A DNA stretch of 64,000 nucleotides from Marvania coccoides. Lineage: Eukaryota; Chlorophyta; Trebouxiophyceae; Chlorellales; Chlorellaceae. Under the pieces are notes generated by a model. It was not told the DNA's origin and made no database searches. It saw only the letters and a program-made list of their open reading frames with translations. The DNA lies in assembly GCA_963854735.1 (NCBI GenBank), contig OY978109.1, positions 806,001 through 870,000 of the forward strand. Direction: 5' to 3'. This document shows positions 1 through 11,092 of the stretch, one piece after another. Made by a program: the position numbers and the translations under genes. Position 1 is the stretch's first letter; each line of letters starts with the position of its first letter.

Positions 1-1432
1 CCTTCAGCACCCGCTCCACGTCCACGCCACGCCCTTGCGTTGCCGCCTCCTCCAGCTCCACCTCCAGGTCGGTGGACAGCTGGAAAGCGTCCTCAATGGC
101 CATGCACCCGCCCTGGCCCAGGTTGGGCTGCATGGGGTGCGCAGAGTCGCCCAGCAGCGCCACCCGCCCGTCCGTCCATTTGAACACGGGAGGGCGGTCA
201 TAGATGTCGCGGCGCAGCACGTCCTCCTCGGGGGTGGCCTCAATGAGGTCGGTGACCATGTCGGACCAAGTGCCGAAAATCTCAAACAGACGCTCCTTGC
301 GGCGCCCGTCGGGGTCGTCCCCGCCTGCGGGCTCCTTGTGGAAGGCGTACCACTGCATTTTGCCGCCGCCCACGTCGGAGCTCACAAAATACTGCCCGTT
401 GCCCAGGAAGATGCGGTAGGCCACGGTGTCGATGTCAGGGGGGGTGAAGTTGGAGATGCCGGTGTAGCAGGTGTACTGCGAGTAGTTGGCCTCCGTCTCG
501 CCCACCATCTGGAACCGCACCTTGGAGCGGATGCCGTCAGCGCCCACAACCAGGTCGCCGGTGAACCGCCGGCCGTCTTCAGCCACGACGGTGGCGCTGC
601 CGTCCTCGTTTTCGTACTTGACGATGTGCACGTCGTTGAGGATGACATGCTCCCCGCCCAGGGCGCGCACCCTGTCCGCCAGGATGTTTTGCAGGGTGTA
701 GCGGCCGATGACGCGGGTGACGGGGAGGCCGTTGTTGACAGCCGGGTGGAAGGTGTCGAACTTGCAGTACCTGGAAATTAGTATTTTCAAGGAGATAATA
801 TGAGAGGTTTAGCTGGTGTGCGCTGGTTGAAGGAGAAATCATGAGGGTGGATCTGTTTAAATTTTGGTTGAAAAAAAATATCGGGAAAATAATATCTATT
901 TTTTTATTTGAAAATTTAAAAAAACACTCGAAAATTCAGCTCACCACTCTCCGGTGAGGCCGTCGCAGAGGCCGTTGACGCGGTCTCCGGTGATGCAGCC
1001 CGCCTCCATGATGCGGTCTGCGGCCTCGATGTCCAGCGCTTGGAGGGCGGCAAGGGCGTTGGACTGAATCTGGATGGGACCGCGGTACTTGCCCTCTCCG
1101 CGAATGGCAGTCAGGTCTCGCTCCAGCACCTGCACCTGGTGGCCGCGCTTCAGCAGGGAAGCAGCCAGGACGAGGCCACCAATGCCTCCCCCCACAATCA
1201 CAACCTTCAGAGTGGCCTTGGCGGGGGCAGACCCGTTGAGGGAGGGCTCAGCAACCGCAGTGGCGACAACCGGGCATCTTTGGGAAGGGTTTGAGCGCCG
1301 AGGGAGCGCGGACTGGCGCGAAGAGGAACCCTGGATGTGTGTGCGAGGATGCGGGAAAACAGCGCGAGCCTGGCCCTGTGTTCTCGCCTCCAGCGCAGCC
1401 CTAGACAAATTAACCGATATAGAGGTCCGCAT
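1..1432 (-). CDS. ZEP: Zeaxanthin epoxidase, 5' part (3' end lies outside the window)
   Basis: FAD-dependent plastid monooxygenase that epoxidises zeaxanthin to antheraxanthin and violaxanthin (xanthophyll cycle, ABA precursor route). Exon 1 is 945-1432 and exon 2 runs from 770 to the window edge; the 174-bp GT-AG intron restores the frame as E-W-Y-C-K. The first ~65 residues are Ser/Arg-rich, like a plastid transit peptide. The dinucleotide-binding motif GGGIGG is at about residues 81-86 and the second FAD motif (GDSAHPMQPNLGQGG) at about 370. About 419 residues are visible; plant homologues have ~650-700 with a C-terminal FHA domain, which would lie beyond position 1. The start is the first ATG (1432); the frame is open a little further upstream but without an ATG. 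Family assignment is firm. Confidence 0.95.
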
Positions 1433-1727
1433 GGTGCTCAAAAGCGTCAGGCTTTGTAAAAAAATGCCAGTATGTGGGGAAAATAAGAGAATTTGCTTTA
1501 GCTGAGACTGTGCAGTGTAGAGACCTTCAGTTCAATGTTCAGAGCCACAATATATGTAATAAAATTACGGAATTCGTCTGAAGGTGCGAGATTTGCAGAC
1601 GGATATGTCGCGTGTCAAATCGCGCTGTCCTTCTCTGCAGAGGCAAATGCAGCCCATTATTTATTATTTTAATGATTTGTTAATATCCAATAAGCTGAAA
1701 ACGCCCCGAAGCACGCCACCAGCCGAC

Positions 1728-2941
1728 ATGAACAACATTGATCAGCAAAAATACGATGAGCCCACCATAGAAATAGGAGACGAGGAGCTGGACCTCACAA
1801 ATCAGCACCTCCCATCTCTTGCCGACGTTCCTTTGCCAACCACGCTTAAGGTGCGTGCATTCCTGAGGGATAGAAATAAATTCTCTTCCACCCGACCCCG
1901 CTTTCTCACACACAAAGATTAGTACATTCTTCCCTTTTGCAGCTCCTCGATCTCACCGCCAACCGGCTGAAGCACCTGGAGCCCAACCTGCTGGCCCTCC
2001 ACAGCCTCACCTGGCTGTGCTTGCGCCAAAACCTGCTGACTGACGCGGCCGAGGTGGAGAGTCTGGGCAGTGCCCCCTCGCTCAACCACCTCGAACTGCG
2101 AGACAACCAATTCACAGCCGCACCAGACCTGCGCGCCTTCACCGCCCTCACCTACCTTGAGCTTTCCTACAACGAGATTCGCGACCTTGCCCCGCTGGCG
2201 CGCCTGCAGGCGCCCAACCTAAGAGAGCTGTACGCGGCCCAAAACAAGATTAGCGCCATCGAGGGGGTGTCCCAGCTGACATCCCTGCGGCTGCTGGAGC
2301 TGGGCAACAACCGCATTCGCGCCATTCAGGGGATTGAGAGCCTGCAGGGGCTACAGGAGCTGTGGCTGGGGCGGAATCGCATTGCGGAGATCGCAGGGCT
2401 GGAAAGCATGGGCGCGCTGCGGCGGCTGTCGCTGCAGAGCAATCGGTTGGGGAGCATGCGGGGTCTGGCTGCGTGTACTGCCCTTGAGGAGCTGTACCTC
2501 AGTCACAATGGGCTTCAGAGCATCGAGGTGCGTTTTAGTTTCTTTAAATGTTTTTTATCTGGTTACAATAAAAATAGATAGATAGAATCTCGAAAAAAAC
2601 CTTTCATTCACTCATCATGGACTCGTATTTTTTCTTTTCAACATATTTGGGCGCAGGGCCTCGAGTCGCTCCCCAACCTCAAAATTTTGGATATTGCCAA
2701 CAACCGCATCACCTCCCTCGTGGGTATAGAAACGCTGACAAGGTTAACCGACCTTTGGGCCAACGACAACGCCATCGACGACCTGGGCAGCGTGGAGGCG
2801 CAGCTGAAGCCGGCTGCGGCAACGCTGGAAACGCTGTACCTGGCAGGCAACCCCTGCGCTGGGGAGCCAAAGTATAAGCTGCGGATGATGTATCTGCTGC
2901 CAAAGCTGGGGCAGCTGGACGACAACGTGGTGGACCGGTGA
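1728..2941 (+). CDS. SDS22-like leucine-rich repeat protein (protein phosphatase 1 regulatory subunit 7 type)
   Basis: Three exons: 1728-1850, 1943-2527, 2657-2941, all joining in phase 0 with GT-AG introns of 92 and 129 bp; product 330 residues. After a short acidic N-terminus, ~22-residue leucine-rich repeats run to the C-terminus with the repeated pattern L-x-x-L-x-L-x-x-N-x-I, the spacing typical of SDS22. In known cases SDS22 binds and regulates protein phosphatase 1 in nucleus and cytosol; that role is inferred here. An ATG in the same frame at 1584 would add a non-conserved leader, so 1728 was chosen. Other SDS22-type LRR proteins (for example axonemal ones) cannot be fully excluded. 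Confidence 0.85.
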
Positions 2942-3735
2942 TATAATTGCCATTTGCACGAGGAGGAAAGATAAGGCGCAGTGCTGCTCGGGATGGACGA
3001 CGAGTGGATGAAGAGAATGAGAGCACTCTTCTCTTGGAATTTCCTGAAAATGCTTGGGTTTATCGAAGCTGGGAGAAACACTGTTTTTTTTAATTTTGTA
3101 GGCAGTAATACATACATACATACATTACAGGGTTTAAAGTCAATAAAAAAGAAATTCAAATTTGCTAATACAAAATACAATATTGAGATTTTAGACTCCA
3201 CATAGAGACTCCAACACAGGCCACAGAGTAAAGATGCAAGCTTTGGCCCTGGCAATGAAGCCAGTAGCCACCGCGTGGAATGGCTAAAATGGATTGGAGT
3301 CACCCTCACCCGAATATACTACCTTAACTCACAAAATTCCAACGTCAGGCCAGAAACTCTGGTATTCGATCTGCCCTAGGGGGAGTGCCCTAAGGAGACC
3401 GTGCAAAGGCGACGGGGTGGTCCAGGGAATTTAATCATGGATCCCCAACTATTTGAAACTCTCTGCGTATATTTGTATGTGATGGCATGTGATGGTCAAG
3501 TAATATTTTGCTTATGTATGATTTGATTTCGAAGCTATGCGGATGTGCGAAGGACCATGCGAGTGTACATTGATCTAGCTTCGATTCAGCTTCCAAGCTC
3601 CTTAAAACGTTAAAAACTTTCACATTTACCACTCTTTCTTCTTTATTCACCACAAATTTAATAAACCCCAGGCTTTTCCCCTGTTTCCTTTAACAATCTA
3701 GACCCCACTTCCTCTGCCTCTTCTCGTCCTCCAAC
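2942..3735. other. Intergenic stretch holding a retrotransposon 3'-end relic
   Basis: No convincing gene. Positions 3109-3140 carry the (ATAC)n-ATTACAGGGTTTAAAGTC motif that also ends the non-LTR element at 26.2 kb. The flanking 3140-3430 may be the 3' untranslated part of a truncated copy on the minus strand; no reverse transcriptase reading frame is visible there. Confidence 0.5.
3105..3140 (-). mobile_element. Non-LTR retrotransposon 3' terminus (solo copy)
   Basis: On the minus strand this reads GACTTTAAACCCTGTAATG followed by TATG repeats, the same terminus as the broken element at 26.2-28.4 kb. Such short 3' ends are expected from severe 5' truncation during target-primed reverse transcription. 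Confidence 0.6.
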
Positions 3736-5517
3736 ATGCAAGCTGTGCTTTCCCGGGGCTTCATTGGCAACAGAAGCAACAATGGGCGTCCCTCCCCGCA
3801 TTGGACACCCCGGCACAGCACTTTGCATGCCACAGCCTGCTCTGACATGGGCCCCGGGCGCTTTCCGACACGTTCCCTCTCCAATAGCAACAGCGTGGGT
3901 GAAAACAAATCATTCGATCAATCCCCCATTGCATTTGTAATACAAACTAAATTGAAAACTGACATTTTTCATAATTTAACAAAATAAATCAGGAACTGCC
4001 GTCATGGGCTTCTTCTGCCAAGTCTCCTGAAGCAGAAGCTGTGGGGTCAATCTCCCCCATCTCCCTCCCGCGCGCCACGCCCCCTCCCCGGCTGAAATCT
4101 CCTCCCCAGACGCTAGAACGGAACTCTCTCGTCGACAAGTGCGCGAAAGAGATCCACGATCGCCAAGGCTACCTGAAAAACACCTGGTACGCCGCTGCGC
4201 TGTCCCAGAACGTGAAAGACAAGCCTGTGGAGGTGCAGCTGTGCGGGACCTCGATGGTGCTGTGGCGTGACAGCAATGGAGGGGTGAAATGCAACAGCAA
4301 TGCCTGCCCTCACAGGGGCGCCCCTCTCAGCGGTGGCTGGGTGGAGGAGAAGGAGGGCCACGACTGCGTCGTGTGCCCCTACCACGTTGAGATTTTAGTA
4401 ATTTTATTCAAGATAAAAATTAAGCGGCGCGTACAATAATTAATATGCCCATTTGAATTTGCAAACGCAGGGTGGGCGTTCGACGCTGAGGGCATCCTGC
4501 ACGACGTCCCCGCCGCTGTGTCCAAGGGAGAGTGGCCCAGGCGATCCCTGCTCGATACCTACCACGTCGAGGAGAAGGGCGGATTTGTTTGGCTTTTCTT
4601 CGGCCCTCCCATGCCTGAAGACGCTCGCCCGCCCATCCCCTACACCCCCGAGCTGGACGACCCCTCCTGGAAGCCCGTTTACGAGGAGATGAATTTCGAA
4701 TGTGAGCCAAGTTTCAAGGGGTTTCCTATCTATTTATTTGCCATTTAATAAATACGCATTTTTTTTGTTTTCTTTCAAACTAACGTTTGCACAGGCAACC
4801 ACTTTGGTGTGTTCGAAAACGCCATTGACATGGCGCACATCCACTTCCTGCACAGCGACAGGCGAGCTTTCCAGCGTCCCGTCAGTATCAACACTCCACC
4901 TCCTCCGCCTCACACTTTCCCTCCGCCTCTTCAGCTTCGGCAACCAGGAGGCCCCCGAGATCCGGGACATGCAGGCGTTTAACGACGAGTTCTCTGTCAC
5001 CTCCACCTTCATCATCAAGAACAAGCCAGTCAACGCCTTCTGGTCACTGTTCCAGGTCCCCGCCGTCGAGGTCACCGCCAAAGCCTTCCTGCCCTCCACC
5101 TCGCAGGTGTCATTCAACCTCGCGAACGGTCTTTCCTTCATCACTTTTGTGAGGTGAGAGGAGAAATTACTCTTTGCTTCAAGCCAAAATTTACAACCGA
5201 GCGACGATTTTATTTATTGCAGCACCGTCCCCATCAGCGCCACCAAGTGCGTGAACCGGTTTGCGCTGGTCCGGCATCTGTCTTGGGACAAGAGCGGCAT
5301 TTTCAACAGCCGCCTGTGGGATGCCATTGCCCAGCGTGCGATGCTCAAAATTCTGACCGAGGACAAGGCCATGGTTGAGCAGCTGCGCTACGACCAGCTG
5401 CCGGCGGAGTACAGCGTGCGGGCCGACCTGCCGCAAGTAGAGTTCCGTAGGCTGCGCCAGCGCTGGGTGGACATGGTGGGGGTGGCTACCATCGACGGAC
5501 AGCCGCCTTCTTGCTGA
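3736..5517 (+). CDS. Rieske-type non-haem iron oxygenase, probably plastid-targeted
   Basis: Six exons: 3736-3894, 3993-4385, 4470-4701, 4795-4880, 4948-5153, 5223-5517; about 456 residues. The N-terminal ~90 residues look like a plastid transit peptide. The Rieske [2Fe-2S] ligands are C-P-H-R-G and C-P-Y-H followed by G-W-A-F-D. The mononuclear iron motif is D-x2-H-x4-H in the sequence ENAIDMAHIHFLH. This layout matches the PAO/TIC55/CAO group and cyanobacterial ring-hydroxylating oxygenases; the substrate cannot be read from sequence. I see no C-terminal CxxC as in PAO/TIC55. The junction between exons 2 and 3 fits neither GT-AG nor GC-AG if the conserved H-G-W reading is kept (see findings). 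The other introns are canonical. Confidence 0.85.
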
Positions 5518-5754
5518 ACAGTAAAGTATGAGGCGTGAGAATGAATAATTTCTTTGTTGTGATAATCACTGCCAACCACTCTTGTGATCTGAGAAAAAGA
5601 AAATAAATGTTTACACCATTTTTTTGTTGTTGAAATTGTTTCCTGCTGCTTTTTTTGCGGTTGCGCCGCCTTTTAAAACTTGAGAGGGTGTGGCCATGTA
5701 CTTTTACTCCATTTTTTGAAAATTCTTTTCGTTGTGATTAATAGCGTCTACAAT

Positions 5755-6057
5755 TTAGATTGCAGTTCCTTCTTCTTTTGATTCTTTGTTCCATGCATAT
5801 GGCGTGTAAATATTTGAGTAGTGGATTGCATGGCGGGTATCTGCTCCTTCCATGCTTGCCCCGGCGCGCAAAAGGCGGGAAACCACTGAAACGTGCCCAG
5901 CTTGTGCAGCGAGAAGCAGTGCCGTCATGCTAGCGAATTTTCCTCTCCTTTCTGCTACCGGTCCTTCTAGGTTGAACGTTCCACCGCTGAGAAGCTCCTC
6001 CACTCGCGCCAAATTTCCATTAAATGATGCGCGGTGAAGGCGATTCGTGATTTGCAT
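5755..6057 (-). CDS. Short ankyrin-repeat protein or fragment
   Basis: A 100-residue ATG-initiated ORF. Residues ~8-70 read as two ankyrin-type helices pairs: an LHRASFNGNLARVEELL unit and an ALLLAAQAGHVSVVSRLLRAGA unit. The C-terminal ~30 residues are not ankyrin-like and may be read-through into non-coding sequence. It could be a complete short gene, the first exon of a longer one, or a remnant. No partner or function can be inferred. Confidence 0.5.
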   Translation of the reverse strand: MQITNRLHRASFNGNLARVEELLSGGTFNLEGPVAERRGKFASMTALLLAAQAGHVSVVSRLLRAGASMEGADTRHAIHYSNIYTPYAWNKESKEEGTAI

Positions 6058-6602
6058 ATAGAGGTGAACACAATGACAGTGTTGTGCGGGTAGAAGAGTC
6101 GAAGAGTAGAAGACGAAGAGCGTAGGGGGACTGGGCTACAATAGACCTATCCGGGGTCTATGGCCATATTTATTATGGCTACAGGAGGCATACTCCTGGA
6201 GGGTACGACCCTCTAGCCCATGCCGTAACAAAGAAGAAGAATACAAGCCCTCCCCGCCGCCTCTCCTTCTTCTTCGGCGGATGTGGGAGCCAAGGCGGCA
6301 GCCAAGTCTTCGATATTATTCTTTTAGACGGCGATCTCACTGACGACGAGATTTGAGGGGGGCTGGGCGGGGGAAGATTTGTTTGAAAAAGAGCAGGAAG
6401 GAGAGTAAGACGGAGAGAAGTGAGAAATAAGAGGACTCTGTACGCCCATAACCGCGTAAAATCAACTGAATAATACATATATAGGGAATTAAAAAGAAAT
6501 TTATAATCTTCCACACACCCAGCGAGCTTATCAGCCCCACATTAAAATAAAAAAACCAAAAAGTTATCTTCATCTTCCCGCCACTCCACTGTCAATTATT
6601 CA
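6058..6602. other. Intergenic, no gene seen
   Basis: AT-rich with purine-rich tracts. A GC-rich patch at 6180-6300 has no reading frame that resembles a protein. It lies between the 5' end of the ankyrin ORF and the 3' end of the FKBP gene. Confidence 0.4.
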
Positions 6603-7442
6603 TCAAGACGGCGGGATCGAAACCCGCTGCAGCTCCAGCTCGTACTCCAGCGTTGCCCCAGGCGGCACCCCTCCCTGCTTCTCTGGCACATGTTCAGTCG
6701 GCCTTAGCGTGGTGCCTCGGTCTCCGAAACCCAGTTCGGGGGGGATTATCACCCTGCGCCGCCCCCCAGCTTTCATTGATTTCAGTGCCGCCTCAACGCC
6801 AGGGCACATGCCGCCGGAGAACGGCCGGGAGCCATACAGGAAGACAATGGGCTTCCCCCGAGCTTTGGTGTCCTCAAAAAGCTGGCCTGCACAACTCAAA
6901 AAAGATGCATTAAAAGAAAAAGAGAAATAGTAAATAGTAAAAAACGCACCGTTTGCCATTGCTTTGTAGTCCAGCACGATCAAAAAGCCCTTTTGCGGAG
7001 GTGCCCCACCCCCCACCCTCAAATCGGTGTAACGCAGCCCTTCTGGCGTCACCACCTCCCGCTGCGACGACACATCCTGGGTTCCAGCCTCCTCTGCAGC
7101 AATCTCCAACCGCGTCTTGATCTGTTCGCTTATCACGCCGAAACTCAGAAATCCAAGCCAAGCGAGGCCGCCAGCGATGCCGAACCTCCGCGTGAGCTGT
7201 GTGGCAAACCAATCAGTGCTGTCAGCCTGGCGCTCTTTGGGGCGAGAGGTGGTCGTGGTTGTCGTTGTGGGTGTGGCCTCGCCTTCTGCTGGTGTTGGCG
7301 GGGCGTTGTTTTCATCGCTGGGGGTGCTGCGGCACTTGAGCTGCCGCGATGGTTGGCGGTGAGCGGTGAATGGGCGGGGGCGGGAAGAGAGCAGCGCGCC
7401 GCAGCCATTGGGACGCATACTGCAGCGTGTGGTGGTCGACAT
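6603..7442 (-). CDS. FKBP-type peptidyl-prolyl isomerase, FKBP17-like, chloroplast
   Basis: Two exons, 6950-7442 and 6603-6886, with a 63-bp intron that keeps the frame open and so is easily missed; product 258 residues. The N-terminal ~70 residues are a Thr/Ser/Arg-rich transit peptide. A hydrophobic segment (GIAGGLAWLGFLSFGVI) is at about 88-104. A conserved stretch SEQIKTRLE...EGLRYTDLRVGGG then leads into an FKBP fold ending with RRVIIPPELGFGDRG and YELELQRVSIPPS. The combination of membrane segment and this linker resembles plant FKBP17-type immunophilins from memory. Thylakoid or envelope location is inferred. Whether it still isomerises prolines is unknown. Confidence 0.85.
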   Translation of the reverse strand: MSTTTRCSMRPNGCGALLSSRPRPFTAHRQPSRQLKCRSTPSDENNAPPTPAEGEATPTTTTTTTSRPKERQADSTDWFATQLTRRFGIAGGLAWLGFLSFGVISEQIKTRLEIAAEEAGTQDVSSQREVVTPEGLRYTDLRVGGGAPPQKGFLIVLDYKAMANGAFFTIYYFSFSFNASFLSCAGQLFEDTKARGKPIVFLYGSRPFSGGMCPGVEAALKSMKAGGRRRVIIPPELGFGDRGTTLRPTEHVPEKQGGVPPGATLEYELELQRVSIPPS

Positions 7443-7746
7443 CAATCAAAATTTCTCAAGCTTTCAACTTTTTATTAAGTTACCCGTGGGTTTTTATGTG
7501 CAACTAAACAAAGAAGAACGCGAAGTGGGGTCCTAATAAAAAACAATTGTTGTAATTTCAATATTTGGATTATTTGAATCTAAGTCGCCCTTTGGTACTG
7601 TTCTTGTGCCTCAAATACAGTCAAAGATAGAAAACACAGTTGTCTCTGTCCAATACAGCTGATAAGTGCAAAGCTCTATATAATTAATTTATAAATTATT
7701 CTCAAAAAAAGAAAATGGCCCCGTCCGCAACACACATACTTTTCAT
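7443..7746. other. Intergenic, promoter side of the FKBP gene
   Basis: AT-rich, about 300 bp, between the FKBP start and the 3' end of the next minus-strand gene. No ORF or repeat of note. Confidence 0.4.
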
Positions 7747-9084
7747 TCAAAACCCGGCAAAGAAGCAAGTTAATACAAAAACAGCACCGGAGACTCCAGC
7801 CTTGATCGCGGTGGATGGCGGAGATGCGGGAGGAGGGCTCGTTGGTGGAGGGCCAGCAGCTGGACTCTCCGCAGCGCCACCAGTGGACTTCATCTCCGCT
7901 GGGCACATGGCATCAAAGTCGGTCGGTCTCGTGGCTCCTGCGGCGCACCCAATGCCATGGTAGGAGTTATCGCTCGAGTCCCTTAGGATCGTAGAGTAAC
8001 ACGCCCCGCTTTCTTCCACAATGTAAGGATATACAGTTAACGGCGCATCCAGCGTGTTCTTTTCCAAGCTCCAGCCTTCCGGGAGGACGGCGCTGGCGGC
8101 TGCCTGATCCACGCCATCGGTGGTGTTGGCCCCTGAAGCATGCAAAACGTAAGTGTTTCCCCACTCATCCGTCAACAACCACACCTCGCTGCCGCTGAAC
8201 GTCAAATTTTGGCACTTGCTGATGACGGCCACGATGACATTGCCGGGTGCGACAGACCCAAACCCCAATTGCAGGGAGCTGTCGGGGTAATTTTGGGCGC
8301 AAACCCTGAGCGCCAACTCCGTCCACGTGGTGTCGTTGAGCTGCGCAATGGCGGCGTTCTTGACGCAGGTACTAGGCGCGCAGTCCAGCGGCTCATTGGG
8401 AGACTTGTAGAAGCAATTGGTGTCATATTGCAACTTGCGCGGTGTGTTCTTTAGGTACACGCCAACCTGCAAAGCATCGATCAAGATTGTGAGCAGTTAC
8501 CAATCTATTAAAATCCAATTAATACTAACAAACCATCCTTTACCTGTGCTGGCAAAGCAACGAATTCATCATAGGTCAGTTTGCTTTCTCCGCCGGCGAC
8601 GGAAATCATGCCGGTCAATAAGTTTTGGAATTCAAGCGCCTGGCCGTCTTGAGCGCCAGGATTTTGGCACGCCAGGTTGGGGAAGGTAATGTAGTTGCCA
8701 CAAGTTAAGGGCGGATTGGCTGCACAGAAAAATACATTCGAATACGTATATATTTTATAAAATAAAATATATCCCCTACCTCCCCCCCTAAAACATACAA
8801 TCTAGAAATACATTTAACTATCCATCATCATCAAATTTGTACTACGCGATTCAATATTATTGAGAAAGCAAACCCAACGTGTGTCCGACTCTAAAAGTCG
8901 CGCTGGAGGCCACACAGCAGGCCACGTAGTCTTCAGAGAAGACGGTGGGTTTGGATTTTTTCGATCACTCTGGCCTGGCGACGAGAACAGCCCGGAAAGT
9001 AGCTGAACACAAAAAGTCATATTATATATTACCTGCGAAAGCTGCTTCACAGCTGAGCGCCAAGAATAAAGCAATGGCGAGCAT
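7747..9084 (-). CDS. Secreted, probably GPI-anchored protein with a Pro/Ser-rich stalk; function unknown
   Basis: Exon 1 (9033-9084) encodes the signal peptide MLAIALFLALSCEAAFA. Exon 3 (8544-8719) and exon 4 (7747-8466) are well supported. Exon 2, near 8870-8935, encodes a Cys-containing piece (DYVACCVASSATF), but its boundaries are uncertain. The mature domain has several spaced cysteines and N-glycosylation sites (NDT, NLT, NTT). It includes a segment with a WLLTDEWGNTYVLHASG-type reading and a later LPEGWSLEKNTLD motif. From memory such pairs occur in uncharacterised bacterial secreted proteins; this was not checked. The C-terminus has a PPPTSPPPASPP stalk and a hydrophobic tail (GVSGAVFVLTCFFAGF), typical of GPI attachment. 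Likely cell wall or surface. Confidence 0.7.
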
Positions 9085-9515
9085 TGTGAAGTACTCAATA
9101 TTAACTATATTATATACTTAAAACATAAGTACTAAAAACGTTCTGCAATCGCACAAATATTGCCTTTCCCTTGTCTCGTCTTGGTCTTAAGAAAACCAAG
9201 CTTGGTTTTCTTTCTTGCAACTGCTGTCAAAAAGTAACAGCTTTTTGCATGCAAGAGAGTCATTAAATGCTGCAAGATCAGGTATCTCTAGTGCTCGTGG
9301 GTTGACCGGCGCCCACTTTGCCGACTTGCTTGTCTCCTGCCTCTCCTTGAGCTGTGTTTTCGTCCCCAGAATGAAAATTCTATGTATACACAAAATTACA
9401 CACAGCATGTACAATTAAAAGAAAAAAGGGAGAGAGAGAGAAAGTATAAATGCAATGGAGGAAAAAAATAAATAAATCGAGGCACGCCAAAAAAATACGA
9501 ATCACATTTCACCAT
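9085..9515. other. Intergenic with a perfect 24-bp palindrome
   Basis: No gene seen. A perfect palindrome (AAGAAAACCAAG with its complement) lies at 9189-9212, just upstream of the secreted-protein gene. Confidence 0.5.
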
Positions 9516-10146
9516 TCAACCTGCACCAGCAGCGATTGGGCTCTCCAAGACAAAATCTGACTGATCTTCAAGGCTCTGCAGCGCTGATTCCGCCAGCTCT
9601 AGCTGCCTTGCCAGGTCGCTAAACTTTTTCCAGTGGTCAACCGCCGACCGCCGCGGCCGTCCTCCGCTTTTGCCCGCCCCCTCCTCTCCATTGTCGCTGT
9701 CCTCGTCAGGCATGCGTGCTTTGGTGATGGAAAGCGCATTGGCCAGGCGGTCCAGCGCCGCCAGCTGGTGCTCCCATGAGCCATCTTCCTGCTGCGGCGA
9801 AATTTCGCAGTGCCGAGGCTTTGGAGGCGGCGGCTCGCGCTTTAATACGACGGGGAACCCTTTCTCCAGCGCCTGGCGATCGCTGGGGCGCATCATCACC
9901 ACGTCTGAGTTCTGGCGCGAGAGACCCCCAGAGCCAATTGTGCCGAGGGATTGCTGCCGCGTGGGGGGTCCCGAGGAGTGGGCTGAGATCTTCCACGGCG
10001 GCAGATACTCGCTGGCATTGCTGCTGTGGGAAGAGATCGCTTTGGAAGAGAGGCGCTGAGGCTTGCTTCCACCCTGCTGGTTGGCAAAACCTCCGCTCTC
10101 GACCAAGCGCTGTTTAAGCAGGGCCAGCTTGGAGGTAGGCGTCATT
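9516..10146 (-). CDS. Unknown protein, low-complexity, acidic middle
   Basis: Single-exon frame of ~210 residues from the ATG at 10146. The N-terminus has a short basic amphipathic helix (TSKLALLKQRLVESGG). A Ser/Gln/Pro-rich central region follows. The last ~90 residues look helical (WEHQLAALDRLANAL; WKKFSDLARQLELAESALQSLED), interrupted by an acidic/basic stretch. I recognise no domain. The frame is open upstream to 10394 but that part reads like untranslated sequence. A TATA-like element lies at 10434-10441. Codon use and the tidy C-terminus favour a real gene; extra 5' exons are possible. Confidence 0.55.
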
Positions 10147-11092
10147 GCGCCCTCAGCTTGGGTTTCAAGTCCATCTGCAGGGCAAGCGGCGACATGGTTG
10201 AGCGCAATGAGTTCCACAAAAACTTTCTCTAAGACAAAGTTGCCTGCATGCCGCGAGTTTACAATGTGCTTGCAAGCAACAGCACTTGCAAGCACCCTCA
10301 AGCACTTCCCTTGGACAGAGAAGGACTCCGGTTTGCCTCCAATGAGAATTGGGTGTCGAAAGAAGAAAAAAAAGATCTCGAATCGCAAGCTCACTTTTGT
10401 CCGCCAGGTTGCTCGAACCCCGCCCTACAAGGACTTTATAGCTTGTTGGCAGCTTTGCCCCCGCCATCCGGGCTCAGCCGGCCGAGATATATGCCAGCCT
10501 GAGAACCAACTGAAATTGAAGGCTCGCCAATGATTCGCGTATTTGGGCTCAATTTATTCTGGTTATATGTTATTTTTATTATTTTTATTATTATTTATCT
10601 ATAAATATATATAAATTGTAAATATCGGAAGAATTGTGGCACTACTTGTTGTGTGACACTTTTTGTACGCATTTTGCGCTGAAGGTAAAAATCCACATAT
10701 ATAGAAGATTGCTGTTTCTGGCACGGGCTTGACACAGCCTCGTAAGGGGCACGGTCTCGAACGTACCTTACGTTAACGGTTGCTGCAGCACGGCCTTGTC
10801 CACCACCCGCGACAAGTGCGCCTTGAGCAGCTGTGCGATGGGCACTCGGAACACAAAAAATGTGGGGCCCCCTGTGCGGTGGTAGGCGGCGAGAGGATAC
10901 AGAAAAATAAAATTTAAACGCGGGCTGGGCTGTATTAAAACAAATTCTCAAGCGTATAAACTCCTTTTCTGACTAAAATTAATAACACCTAATTAAAAAA
11001 GACAAGATCCCCTCATAAAAAATCCGAAAAACGGCGATGATGCCAAAAAAATTGAATTGCAAATCACCGGAAGTTCTCGTTAACTCCCACTG
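10147..11092. other. Intergenic; one GC-rich fragment with coding character
   Basis: Mostly AT-rich. On the minus strand at ~10755-10880 a frame reads AAYHRTGGPTFFVFRVPIAQ and then KAHLSRVVDKAVLQQPLT before a stop. It is isolated, with no start or clear acceptor, so it may be a decayed or unresolved exon. Confidence 0.3.
10434..10441 (-). promoter_or_regulatory. TATA-like element
   Basis: Reads TATAAAGT on the minus strand, about 290 bp upstream of the ATG of the unknown protein gene at 9516-10146. Placement suggests that gene's core promoter with a long 5' leader or an unseen 5' exon. Confidence 0.35.

Noticed and set aside
10395..10425. tRNA T-arm-like GGGGTTCGAGCAACC on the minus strand
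   Set aside because: No acceptor, D- or anticodon stem could be built around it.
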